From assembly GCA_902489745.1 (NCBI GenBank), contig CABUBB010000007.1, forward strand, positions 28,579-92,578: a stretch of DNA of 64,000 bases, in the 5' to 3' direction. Positions 53,203 through 60,512 of this stretch are shown here, piece after piece (the stretch's first letter is position 1; each line of letters starts with the position of its first letter). The notes under the pieces are model-generated. The model was not told the DNA's origin. It saw nothing but the letters and a program-made list of their open reading frames with translations, and did no database searches. The position numbers and the translations under genes are program-made. Source of the DNA: Metaruminococcus_A sp003150405 (GTDB taxonomy: Bacteria; Bacillota; Clostridia; Oscillospirales; Ruminococcaceae).

Positions 53203-53231
53203 TATTATGGTCGGAACACAAATTAATATCA
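53203..53231 (-). promoter_or_regulatory. Candidate forespore (sigma-G/F) promoter of the spore protein gene
   Basis: On the minus strand TGATA (53227-53231), 17 bases, CATAATA (53203-53209). The -10 matches the sigma-G/F consensus (CATWHTA) fully; the -35 is a partial match. It is about 70 bases before the ATG. No sigma-A pair was found. Confidence 0.45.
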
Positions 53232-53340
53232 CAGGAAATTTATAGTGTTTTTTCCAATCTAGTACAAAGAAAATCAGCTTTTCAAAGCTCAGCACACGTT
53301 GCCGTTTATATTCCACGGCCTTTATCCGTTTCGAAAACCG

Positions 53341-55035
53341 TTAAATTTTAATCCCACAGCCATGCGCCGGCGTTTCGTCAAACGCGCCGTCTTTTGCCAC
53401 AATTTCATAAAAGCGGTAACCGCCTGAAAAATTGTAACAGTCAAAGCCATTTTGCATTAGGATACGGCAGGCAATATAACTGCGCAGTCCGCTCTGACAG
53501 TTGACATAAATTGTTTTGCTCTTATCCAGTTCTCCCAACCGTTCACGCAGTTCATCCAGAGGAATGTTACGCGTACCCTCAATATGGCCACGGCTGTACT
53601 CCTCGGTCGTACGGGTATCCAACAATACAACATCGGACCGCTTCTGCAGCGCCGGTACATCCTGCCAATGGTATTGTTTCACGGTACCGTCCAGCAGGTT
53701 GCCAATGACAAAACCGGCCATATTAACCGGGTCTTTGGCCGAAGAATACGGAGGCGCATAGGAAAGTTCCAACTCCTGTAAATCCCAAGCATCCATTTTA
53801 GCGCGGATAGCAGAGGCCAAAACATCCATACGTTTATCCACACCTTCAAAGCCCACAATCTGCGCGCCAAGTATCCTGCCGTCTTTTGGATCAAACAATG
53901 TCTTAATGGTCATATTGGTAGCGCCGGGATAATAAGCCGCATGCGCCGCCGAGAAGGTAACCACTTTGTCATAAGAAATTCCTGCATTGTTGGCCATTGC
54001 CTCGTTAATCCCAGCAGCTGCAATGGTCATATCAAACAATTTGAGCACCGAGGTGCCGAGCGAGCCCTTATAGCGGCTGTCTTTGCCGCAGATATTGTCG
54101 GCCGCGATACGCCCCTGCTTGTTTGCCGGGCCGGCCAACGGAATCAGCGCCTTTTCCCCCGTGACATAACGGACGGCCTCTGTCGCATCGCCAACTGCAT
54201 AAATATCCGGCACAGAGGTTTCCATCCGCTCATTAACCACTATCGATCCGCGGATGCCCAAAGCAAGGCCCGCATCTTTGGCGAGCTGTGTATCCGGTGT
54301 TACGCCAATTGCCAGCACAACCAGATCTGCCTGAAGAACGGTTTCATCCTCCAGCGTGACCAAAAGGCCGTTCCCCTCCTCTGCAAATCCCGAAACCGAT
54401 TGTCCCAGCCGAAGGGTGATACCCTTGCTTTTTAAGTACCCGTGCACACTGCATGCCATGTCATAATCAATCGGTGACATGACCTGGTTGAGTTTTTCCA
54501 CAATGGTTACTGAAACGCCCATGTGGGTCAAATTCTCCGCCATTTCCAGCCCAATAAAGCCACCGCCGACTACAACTGCACGTTTGGGTTTTTGCACTTC
54601 AACAAAGGCACGGGCGCGTAAAGTATCCTCCACGGTACGGACGGTAAAAATCTGTTCCAGATCAATTCCAGGCAACGGCGGCTTTACCGCTTTAGCCCCT
54701 GGAGACAAAATAAGTTTATCATAACTTTCTTCATAAATCTCTCCGGTCTCCAGTTTACAGATAGAAACGGTTTTCCGCGCCGGATCAATAGCAACTACTT
54801 CATTCCGAACCCGCACATCAATACGGAAACGCGTCCAAAAACTCTCTGGGGTTTGAAGCGTCAGCGTACCCTGCTCTTGAATGATTCCACCAATATAGTA
54901 CGGCAGACCGCAATTTGCATAAGAAACATAGCCGCTGCGTTCAAGAATGATGATTTCAGCTTTTTCATTCAGACGGCGAAGTCTGGCCGCTGCCGTTGCA
55001 CCGCCCGCAACCCCACCAACAATAAGCACTTTCAT
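53341..55035 (-). CDS. CoA-disulfide reductase with fused C-terminal rhodanese (CoADR-RHD)
   Basis: A pyridine-nucleotide disulfide reductase, with FAD at VGGVAGGATAAARLR (residues 7-21) and NAD(P)H at VVVGGGFIGLEMAENL near 155. The single redox Cys lies in YANCGLPYYIGG near 43, as in CoA-disulfide reductase. The last 100 residues are a rhodanese domain with active-site loop CQSGLRSY. Fusions of this kind reduce CoA disulfide or CoA persulfide and polysulfide. It overlaps the stand-alone rhodanese gene by four bases and belongs to the thioredoxin unit. Substrate preference cannot be told. Confidence 0.9.
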   Translation of the reverse strand: MKVLIVGGVAGGATAAARLRRLNEKAEIIILERSGYVSYANCGLPYYIGGIIQEQGTLTLQTPESFWTRFRIDVRVRNEVVAIDPARKTVSICKLETGEIYEESYDKLILSPGAKAVKPPLPGIDLEQIFTVRTVEDTLRARAFVEVQKPKRAVVVGGGFIGLEMAENLTHMGVSVTIVEKLNQVMSPIDYDMACSVHGYLKSKGITLRLGQSVSGFAEEGNGLLVTLEDETVLQADLVVLAIGVTPDTQLAKDAGLALGIRGSIVVNERMETSVPDIYAVGDATEAVRYVTGEKALIPLAGPANKQGRIAADNICGKDSRYKGSLGTSVLKLFDMTIAAAGINEAMANNAGISYDKVVTFSAAHAAYYPGATNMTIKTLFDPKDGRILGAQIVGFEGVDKRMDVLASAIRAKMDAWDLQELELSYAPPYSSAKDPVNMAGFVIGNLLDGTVKQYHWQDVPALQKRSDVVLLDTRTTEEYSRGHIEGTRNIPLDELRERLGELDKSKTIYVNCQSGLRSYIACRILMQNGFDCYNFSGGYRFYEIVAKDGAFDETPAHGCGIKI

Positions 55036-55361
55036 TTTGTATCCCCCTTTTCAACCGGGCCATGCCAGGAAGCAATGCCGCCAATATTGGTGACATTGGT
55101 GTAACCCATACTCCTGTAAATTGCACACGCCTGGCTGCTGCGCATTCCGCTGTGGCAATACACATAGAGCGTCTGATTCAAGTCCGGGGCAATATCACCA
55201 ATCGTTTCGGCCTCTGCCAGTTCCAGATGAACGCTCCCGGGAATATGGCCTTCCCGGTATTCCGGTTTGGTACGCACGTCTAAGAGAAGAATTTGGGGAT
55301 TGTTTTGCGCTTCGACCGCGAGAGTATCAATTCCTGTTTTTCGAGATTTGAGCAAACTCAT
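55032..55361 (-). CDS. Single-domain rhodanese-like sulfurtransferase
   Basis: A 109-residue rhodanese domain: LLLDVRTKPEYREGHIPGSVHL near residue 25, and the active-site loop YCHSGMRSSQACAI near 67. It moves sulfane sulfur onto or off thiols through the active Cys. No signal peptide. It overlaps thioredoxin by four bases at the front and CoADR-RHD by four at the end, so the three products are made together. Confidence 0.9.
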   Translation of the reverse strand: MSLLKSRKTGIDTLAVEAQNNPQILLLDVRTKPEYREGHIPGSVHLELAEAETIGDIAPDLNQTLYVYCHSGMRSSQACAIYRSMGYTNVTNIGGIASWHGPVEKGDTK

Positions 55362-55669
55362 AAAATCATCTCCTCCAATTCATGTTTTGGCTTGTAACCA
55401 ACCGAAGCAGCAACAATTTCTCCATTCTTTACCAACATGAGAGTAGGAATGCTGTATACACCAAACCGCTCCGCCAGCTCCGGCTCTTCGTCAATATTGA
55501 CTTTGACAAATTTAAAGGTCTCCGCATTTTCCTCGGCAAGCTCTTCTACAACAGGAGCAAGCATGCGGCAGGGACCGCACCAGGGGGCCCAAAAATCAAT
55601 CAACACCGGTTTTTGGGAATCAAAAACCTCCCCGATAAAATTGTTTTTATTTAAGGATAAAGTTGACAT
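55358..55669 (-). CDS. trxA: Thioredoxin
   Basis: A 103-residue thioredoxin with the standard WCGPC active site in DFWAPWCGPCRMLAPVVEEL near residue 27 and the cis-Pro loop SIPTLML near 73. It is first in a three-gene unit with a rhodanese and CoADR-RHD, so it likely reduces the sulfurtransferases or handles persulfides. It lies 82 bases downstream of a Crp/Fnr-family regulator gene that may control it. No thioredoxin reductase gene is adjacent. Confidence 0.92.
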   Translation of the reverse strand: MSTLSLNKNNFIGEVFDSQKPVLIDFWAPWCGPCRMLAPVVEELAEENAETFKFVKVNIDEEPELAERFGVYSIPTLMLVKNGEIVAASVGYKPKHELEEMIL

Positions 55670-55694
55670 GGTTTATACCGCCTTTCATGTTCTG

Positions 55695-55747
55695 TACTGT
55701 GATACCAGTATAAGCGAAACCATATAAACTTTCCGTGATAAAGTCAC
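55695..55747. promoter_or_regulatory. Operator-like repeats between crp-type gene and thioredoxin
   Basis: TACTG (55695-55699) and CAGTA (55706-55710) form an inverted repeat over the likely -10 box (TATACT on the minus strand, 55707-55712). Further upstream GTGATAAAGTCAC (55735-55747) has GTGA/TCAC arms like Crp-family sites but with an odd five-base spacer. GTGATA occurs in both elements, 36 bases apart. The neighbouring Crp/Fnr regulator is the natural candidate. Confidence 0.5.
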
Positions 55748-55751
55748 ATTG

Positions 55752-56426
55752 TTACCGCAGGCTTTCCCGTGCAAGGGATTTCAGCTTTTCCTGGTCTGTC
55801 AACAGTATACCCCCGCGGGATAAAGCCACCGCGCCCTCCGCCTGAAAATACTTCAGCATCCGCGTCACTACCTCCCGCGCACTGCCCAAATGTTTTGCCA
55901 GCATTTCATGGGTTATTTTCAGCTCATTACTTTCGGATAACGCGCTTTCTTCCAACAACAGCGCAGCAAGTCTGGAATCAAGCCGTTTATATAAAATCTG
56001 GTCAAGAAGCCACATCACGTCGGAAAAACGGGTGGCCATAAGCTCGTTGGTAAAATTTGCCACGGAAGCGGATTCCTTCATCAGCGTATGGTAAAATTTA
56101 GCCGGAATCAAATAAAAAGAAGTTTGGCGTTCTGCCATTACCGAAACATCAAATTGAATGCTATTCATGATGCAGGAAGCTGAAAACAGGCAAATATCGC
56201 GTTCAAACAACCGGTACAAAGTAATTTCCCGGCCCTCATCGGAATAGATAAAGGTACGAAGCTGTCCTTCAGTCAGCACCAGCAAGCCCACACAATCATC
56301 CGAACCACTGTGCAGCATGGTGCCTTGGGCAACGGTATGTAAAACGGTACTATCTTTCAAACTGTTTTTCTGCTGTTCGGTCAGTTCCTTCCAAAATGGA
56401 AGCAATTCCTCAAGTAATGGAACCAT
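55752..56426 (-). CDS. Crp/Fnr-family transcription regulator
   Basis: The N-terminal cyclic-nucleotide-binding-like domain (about residues 25-140) lacks the arginine-serine cAMP pocket signature, so cAMP is unlikely. The C-terminal helix-turn-helix reads ITHEMLAKHLGSAREVVTRMLKYFQAEGAV near residue 175. There is no N-terminal Cys cluster of the Fnr type, though Cys residues occur (C45 and others). The position just upstream of the thioredoxin-rhodanese-CoADR unit suggests control by sulfur or redox state. The ATG at 56426 follows GAGGG. Confidence 0.85.
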   Translation of the reverse strand: MVPLLEELLPFWKELTEQQKNSLKDSTVLHTVAQGTMLHSGSDDCVGLLVLTEGQLRTFIYSDEGREITLYRLFERDICLFSASCIMNSIQFDVSVMAERQTSFYLIPAKFYHTLMKESASVANFTNELMATRFSDVMWLLDQILYKRLDSRLAALLLEESALSESNELKITHEMLAKHLGSAREVVTRMLKYFQAEGAVALSRGGILLTDQEKLKSLARESLR

Positions 56427-56473
56427 ATTTTCCCTCTTTTCGATTGAATCGTTTTATGAGGCCGCTTTTGTTT

Positions 56474-56479
56474 ATTATA
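56474..56479 (-). promoter_or_regulatory. Extended -10 of the Crp/Fnr gene
   Basis: On the minus strand TGG followed by TATAAT (56474-56479); no good -35 at 17 bases. About 45 bases before the ATG. Confidence 0.5.
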
Positions 56480-56843
56480 CCACGAACAGCGCATCAATGC
56501 CTACAACAATTGCCGCGGTATTGCATAGGACAATATTCGTTCAGCAACCCAAAGTTTTGCTTCGGTGCGCATCATACCATTACATTACTATAAATAGCGC
56601 GCCAGCGCATACATAAGCAAACTGTCAAAAACGGCGGCTGCATTTTCCAAAGCTAGATGGCCAATGGATTTGTGCCTTGCATGATAAACGTTCGCCTGCC
56701 GGTGGATTCGTACCCCGCGATATTCCCACGCCGTTATCCGCACTTTGTATGAAGGGCAGACTGCTGGCTAAGATTCGCGGTTGTGAATTTCTGATACCAT
56801 AATGATCATAAAACGAGTCTTTCTCCTTGATTACAAAAAGGCG
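56480..56843. other. 360-base gap with one possible short reading frame
   Basis: The region between the Crp/Fnr gene and the 185-residue unknown gene. The only thing I can point to is a 51-codon frame at 56588-56743 (minus), listed on its own. No hairpin with a T-tail and no clear promoter were seen. Confidence 0.35.
56588..56743 (-). other. Possible short ORF or gene remnant (51 codons)
   Basis: A GTG-started frame translating to MRITAWEYRGVRIHRQANVY and onward, ending LLMYALARYL. The composition, amphipathic tail and lack of stops for over 55 codons look protein-like. However, there is no ribosome site and I recognise no family. It may be the tail of a lost gene. Confidence 0.25.
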
Positions 56844-57401
56844 TTACTGAAAAGAAATTCGATTTTCGCCCTCCTGCCTTTTTAAATCAACACCGCTGAC
56901 CAAAAGCGAAGCAACATAGAGAAGCACAGTGGATGGGTCGTACTTTGCAGTAAAATCGACTGTAATTTCCATCGGCTCTACCGAACGACCCTGAAGTGTT
57001 TCAATGGTTCTTTGCAGAGAAACGGCTGCATCATTTTCATTAAGGCTGGAATAGGTAATGGTATCCTTTGAAGAGAGCCCGCAGACGATGGTGCGCAGCT
57101 TCATTTCAGAAAGCTGGCGGAGCTGTTCTGGACAGGCAGAGTTCGCCAAAACCACAACATCCCTTGAAAAATCTCGGATACGCCCCATATCGGCGTCCGG
57201 CTTAAGCACGACAATGCAGTTTTTTCCCTTTACCGTATGTGGGTTCCCCGAATTGACAATGAGAATATCTGGCCCGTTGCCTGCAGTTCGAATACTTCCT
57301 GCGGTCACTGTATGAACCGAAAACGACGGTTTGAGGTTGCGTTCAAAAATGCGTAAAAGAACTTGATCCTGCCGGTCACCATAGAGAACGATTGTTACCA
57401 T
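56844..57401 (-). CDS. Unrecognised protein, 185 residues
   Basis: No family recognised. The protein is soluble, with no signal peptide or membrane segment. Alternating strands and helices (TIVLYGDRQDQVLL, PDILIVNSGNPHTV, NCIVVLKPDADM, LRTIVCGLSSKDTITYSSL) suggest a Rossmann-like or P-loop-less alpha/beta fold. The segment around residues 117-145 (VCGLSSKDTITYSSLNENDAAVSLQRTI) vaguely resembles the middle of Mur-ligase-like proteins, but no nucleotide-binding loop is present. It is a lone gene between a 360-base gap and a terminator-bounded lipoprotein gene. ATG at 57401. Confidence 0.6.
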   Translation of the reverse strand: MVTIVLYGDRQDQVLLRIFERNLKPSFSVHTVTAGSIRTAGNGPDILIVNSGNPHTVKGKNCIVVLKPDADMGRIRDFSRDVVVLANSACPEQLRQLSEMKLRTIVCGLSSKDTITYSSLNENDAAVSLQRTIETLQGRSVEPMEITVDFTAKYDPSTVLLYVASLLVSGVDLKRQEGENRISFQ

Positions 57402-57460
57402 TCACATCACCATTTTGAAAGAATACCTCTATTATTCACCGTTCCGCTTCATTTATGAAC

Positions 57461-57489
57461 AAGACGGCGGGGATATTCCCCGCCGTCTT
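57461..57489 (-). terminator. Strong hairpin downstream of the substrate-binding protein gene
   Basis: AAGACGGCGGGGA pairs with TCCCCGCCGTCTT around a three-base TAT loop: a 13-bp stem. On the minus strand it is followed by GTTCATAAATG, not a T-run; on the plus strand by GTTTCTTTC. It most likely ends transcription from the lipoprotein gene 215 bases to the right. Confidence 0.65.
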
Positions 57490-57703
57490 GTTTCTTTCAA
57501 ATCAATTTTCAGCTTTTATTTCTGAAAACGCCGAATATAGATTAACACGCATAAACAGCAATGAGGCCTGATTCAGGAGTTTGATTTTTAGCACGCCAAG
57601 CGACGGCACATCAAATGATCAGTCATAACCCTCCGCCAGCCTTATTATCTAAAAAACGCCAACGAAAAATAAACTTAATCGCCTGTGATAATGTCAAAAT
57701 CAT
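57490..57703. other. Gap after the substrate-binding protein gene
   Basis: About 210 AT-rich bases between the lipoprotein stop and the hairpin at 57461-57489. I see no gene or clear signal; it is presumably a long 3' untranslated stretch. Confidence 0.35.
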
Positions 57704-59302
57704 TTACCGAAATTCACAATTTTTAAAATCGACAATCTGCCCGGAAATATCACGAATAAAACCGGTAACAGAACCGCTACTGACAAAACAATCGGTCTGA
57801 TAATAAAGCGGGATAAATACGCCGCTGTCCAAAAGCTGCTGTTCTGCTTGCTTATAGTACTCTGTACTCTGTTCTAACGTTGAACGGGAAGCCTGGTTCA
57901 AAAGCGAAGCGTAGCCTTCGAGTGAAATACCATACTGCGTCATATCAGCAAACGAGGCTAAGTAAGCCTCGGGACTGTTGTAGCTTCCGCTGACCTGCAT
58001 AACCGCACAATCAAAATCACCTGACGCAAGGCGCTGCTGGTATTCTTGTTCTTCCAACTGCTCAACCTTAAAATACACCTGTAAATCACGCTGCCATATT
58101 TGAGAAACATAGGAGAAAAGAGCTGCGTGCGGGGAATCCTTTGGCATTATCACCGTGACATTGGAAAGCGAAGTAATACCAAGCACAGAGTATACCCTCT
58201 GCATCATTTGAATAGCATCTCCAGCCTGATATGCGGGTGCAGATACTCGACTTGCCAACTCGCGGTAAGACTTATCAAGCATTGTAACAGCCGACGGAAC
58301 CAATGCGTCTGCAACCGAAAGATAATCCGGCAGATAATCCTCATAGCAGCTTCGATCCAAATCCATGGATAAAGCTTTTACAACATTGGGATTTGCAAAA
58401 GCCGTTCTTGTGCAATTAAAGACAAGCCCCCAGGTGGAATTGGTATTTTGATCGATGTTGTTCCCTTTTCCGGTGAACATCTGCGCTTTATCACCGGTAA
58501 TTGAAAAAGCGTGTACATTACCTTCGTCAAAACCTTTTTTTACCTCTTCGAGATCCGATTGAAAATAAAGGCTGACACCGCCGTTTTTCGCTTCAGTCGC
58601 CGACTGGTACGCCGGGTTGCTGCGAAGCGCCAAATACTCCCCTTTTGACCATTCTTTTAAGTAATAGGCACCATTGGACATCAATGTATTCGCACTCAAA
58701 CCATAGCGCCCCTCCGCCTCCAAGAAAAACGCTTCGTTGCAGGGCATGGCCGCAGGGGTCGTCAGCAGGGTGAGAAACATAGAATTGGCATAATCTAACT
58801 GAATGAGCAGCGTATAATCATCCTCCGCCGTAACACCAAGTTCTGACACTGGCAAGCTGCCAGTGTGTACGGCCTCAGCGTTTTTTATACAATATAATTT
58901 TTTAGCGGATACGGAACCAGTTTCCGGATTAAATAAACGCTGGAACCCAAACACAAAATCGTGTGCCGTTACAGGCGCTTCACGTTTATCCGCAACCGCA
59001 TACCATTTGGCGTCGGTCCGCAGGTGGAACACATAGGTCAAACCATCGTCGCTCACCTCATAATCGGTAGCAACGCCCTCAGTCAGCTTACCGTCAGCCG
59101 CCATACGCAGCAAACCTTCAAACAAATTGGTGACCACCAGCGCACTGGAGGGATCATCAGCAAGAGGCGGATCCAAATTGACCGGTTCAGACGATAAATT
59201 ATATTTTACGAGTTGATTCGACTTTTTGCCGGAACATGAAACCAACGGCAGAAATAAAACGACTGTCATGCAGAGGCAAAGAGTCCTTTTTATCCATATC
59301 AC
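57704..59302 (-). CDS. Oligopeptide-binding lipoprotein (SBP_bac_5, OppA/DppE-like)
   Basis: A peptide-binding protein of an ABC importer. A signal peptide with lipobox LVSC is near residue 21. The solute-binding family 5 pattern follows (SEPVNLDPPLADDPSSALVVTNLFEGLLR, DYEVSDDGLTYVFHLRTDAKW, and TFAFNRxF-like ahead of the central region). At 532 residues it has the normal length. No permease or ATPase genes lie beside it, so it is an orphan that must use another system or act in sensing. GTG at 59302 is about ten bases after AAAGGA; the longer frame has no signal peptide at its start. Confidence 0.85.
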   Translation of the reverse strand: MIWIKRTLCLCMTVVLFLPLVSCSGKKSNQLVKYNLSSEPVNLDPPLADDPSSALVVTNLFEGLLRMAADGKLTEGVATDYEVSDDGLTYVFHLRTDAKWYAVADKREAPVTAHDFVFGFQRLFNPETGSVSAKKLYCIKNAEAVHTGSLPVSELGVTAEDDYTLLIQLDYANSMFLTLLTTPAAMPCNEAFFLEAEGRYGLSANTLMSNGAYYLKEWSKGEYLALRSNPAYQSATEAKNGGVSLYFQSDLEEVKKGFDEGNVHAFSITGDKAQMFTGKGNNIDQNTNSTWGLVFNCTRTAFANPNVVKALSMDLDRSCYEDYLPDYLSVADALVPSAVTMLDKSYRELASRVSAPAYQAGDAIQMMQRVYSVLGITSLSNVTVIMPKDSPHAALFSYVSQIWQRDLQVYFKVEQLEEQEYQQRLASGDFDCAVMQVSGSYNSPEAYLASFADMTQYGISLEGYASLLNQASRSTLEQSTEYYKQAEQQLLDSGVFIPLYYQTDCFVSSGSVTGFIRDISGQIVDFKNCEFR

Positions 59303-59519
59303 AGAAAGTACTTCCTTTACCGAACAAATAAAAATGAATTGTTCTTCAGTTATCAATAGTATGTGTCAAATATTCAAAACAAGATGATAAGGTTGATTTA
59401 TGGGAATCATTTACAATGAAGATTTCCATTTTCATTATAACACATTAATCATACGCCGCAAATTAACTTTTTCTTAATAAAAAGCCACACAACAAATGCA
59501 TTTATAGGTATTTTTGTTA
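59303..59519 (-). promoter_or_regulatory. Leader and likely promoter of the peptide-binding gene
   Basis: The -10 box TATAAT (59434-59439) reads on the minus strand towards the gene and gives a leader of about 130 bases; the -35 is poor. The rest is AT-rich with no gene. To the right it meets the remnant HicB reading frame. Confidence 0.4.
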
Positions 59520-59787
59520 CTAACCGTTAAAATAAACATTGACAAAACGATACCAAATTAGACAAAAAAGAAGATGTGTTCTGTCCCCCACCCACTCAAT
59601 TGACCCCCTGTGAAACCCCCAGCACATCTCCAAATAACTGTTAATTGCCCGATGAAAGGCAGCTTGCAGCCCGGACTTCGTTTCTGCGTGAAAACTAATT
59701 GAATCCGCTATATCAAGTACCGTTCCAACAAATATGCGGTCTTGTTTGTCATACGAGACCGCTGCACGGTAACCCAAGATAGGTCAT
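59520..59787 (-). pseudogene. HicB-like antitoxin remnant, frameshifted and truncated
   Basis: The frame reads YRAAVSYDKQDRIFVGTVLD, then ADSISFHAETKSGLQAAFHR, then AINSYLEMC. This matches the HicB N-terminal fold (Y-x-A-x-V-E-Y-D-x-E-D-x-I-F-x-G-x-V...). The natural start ATG (59787) gives MTYLG and then needs one T fewer in CTTGGGTTACCG to join the rest. After LEMC the sequence no longer follows HicB, which would continue for 50 residues with a C-terminal DNA-binding region. So both ends are damaged. No intact HicA gene is next to it. Confidence 0.6.
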
Positions 59788-59885
59788 TTTTGTGCTTCCT
59801 CATTTATGGAGGACTGCCGAACAATATCCCAGGAATAACAGGAAATCCATTCCTCCGGGATGGTTCCGCCGCCCTTTGCCTTCAT
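59784..59885 (-). other. 33-codon frame overlapping the HicB-like start
   Basis: ATG at 59885, product MKAKGGGTIPEEWISCYSWD and onward, ending in TGA that overlaps the HicB-like ATG (ATGA). The overlap is what hicA-hicB pairs show. But the peptide has none of the HicA RNA-binding His/Lys pattern I can recognise, so it may only be a leftover or chance. Confidence 0.25.
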
Positions 59886-59910
59886 TGCCCTGTCCCAAGG
59901 CGCCCCCTCT

Positions 59911-60200
59911 GTATGCGACAAATCCACCAGGTCCCATACATCCATGCTACAGCTGCAGAAAATATTGTATTTTCTGCAGGGGGAATCCTACAAAGAGTGC
60001 AGGGAACCGTTGTTCAGCAACCGGATTGAAGCCTGGCTGTATGGGCCGGTGGTGCCTGACGTCTATTACCGGTACAGCGCCAGCGGCGGCGTACCGATTT
60101 GTATGTTTTATGAGAATGCAGGCGCACCTTTCTACCGAAGACGCTGAAGCGATTTTTGCACGATATTGTCATAGGTCTGAACGTAAAAGTCTGCGCCCGG
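59911..60200 (+). pseudogene. Panacea/DUF4065 antitoxin-like remnant
   Basis: SMLQLQKILYFLQGESYKEC, then REPLFSNRIEAWLYGPVVPD, then VYYRY matches the Panacea (DUF4065/GepA) core 'LQKLLYF.QG....G.PLF...IEAW.YGPVVP.VY'. The N-terminus before SMLQLQ does not match. The C-terminus is split: after YENAG the coding frame moves by one to give HLSTEDAEAIFARYCH, which resembles the end of the domain. The remnant stops against the polyvalent protein gene on the other strand. Such genes are found as antitoxins with many toxins in phages and mobile elements. Confidence 0.6.
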
Positions 60201-60512
60201 AAAATTGTGCGGTATCAACCCTCGTCACCTTCATATCCGGCTTTTGGGTGAGCGCTTCATAGCTGTACTTCTTCTCAAGGTACTCCCGGTAGGCGTCGGT
60301 AAACGACCCTTCGCCATAGGAATAACGCAGGCTGCCCGTAAAGGGGGATTCCGGGCGGTCGACGCCATATTGCTCCAGTACGCTGTGCGGTAAAATTTCT
60401 GGATAATAGTCCTTGACGATATCCAGCAATTTGGATATACTAATGGTGGAACCAGAAAGGCTGTCAGGCGAACCGCCTGCGAAACCTTGGGGATAAGCTC
60501 CCGGCTGGTTCC
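60169..60512 (-). CDS. Polyvalent protein, C-terminal segment (third frame)
   Basis: Continues the large polyvalent gene after the second frame break at 60514-60520. It reads NQPGAYPQGFAGGSPDSLSG, then a linker with SISKLLDIVKDYYPE and the repeated segments DRPESPFTGSLRYSYGEG and YREYLEKKYSYEALTQKPDM. It ends VDTAQFSGRRLLRSDL and a stop. A fourth nuclease-like domain should follow here, but only its first 15 residues exist. Truncation at this end, beside the Panacea remnant, suggests a deletion or recombination junction near 60170-60210. Confidence 0.65.
60214..60363 (-). repeat. Dispersed ~150-bp linker repeat, copy 4 (last in protein)
   Basis: Encodes DRPESPFTGSLRYSYGEG, then the shared YREYLEKKYSYEALTQKPDM and KVTRVD. 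Nearly identical at base level to 60930-61080, 61669-61818 and, in part, 62406-62515. Confidence 0.9.

Noticed and set aside
59742..60262. Long plus-strand frames (Pro/Cys-rich product) over the Panacea remnant
   Set aside because: Only the frame starting at 59860 carries the LQKILYF...EAWLYGPVVP pattern; the others look like random translation of the same DNA.
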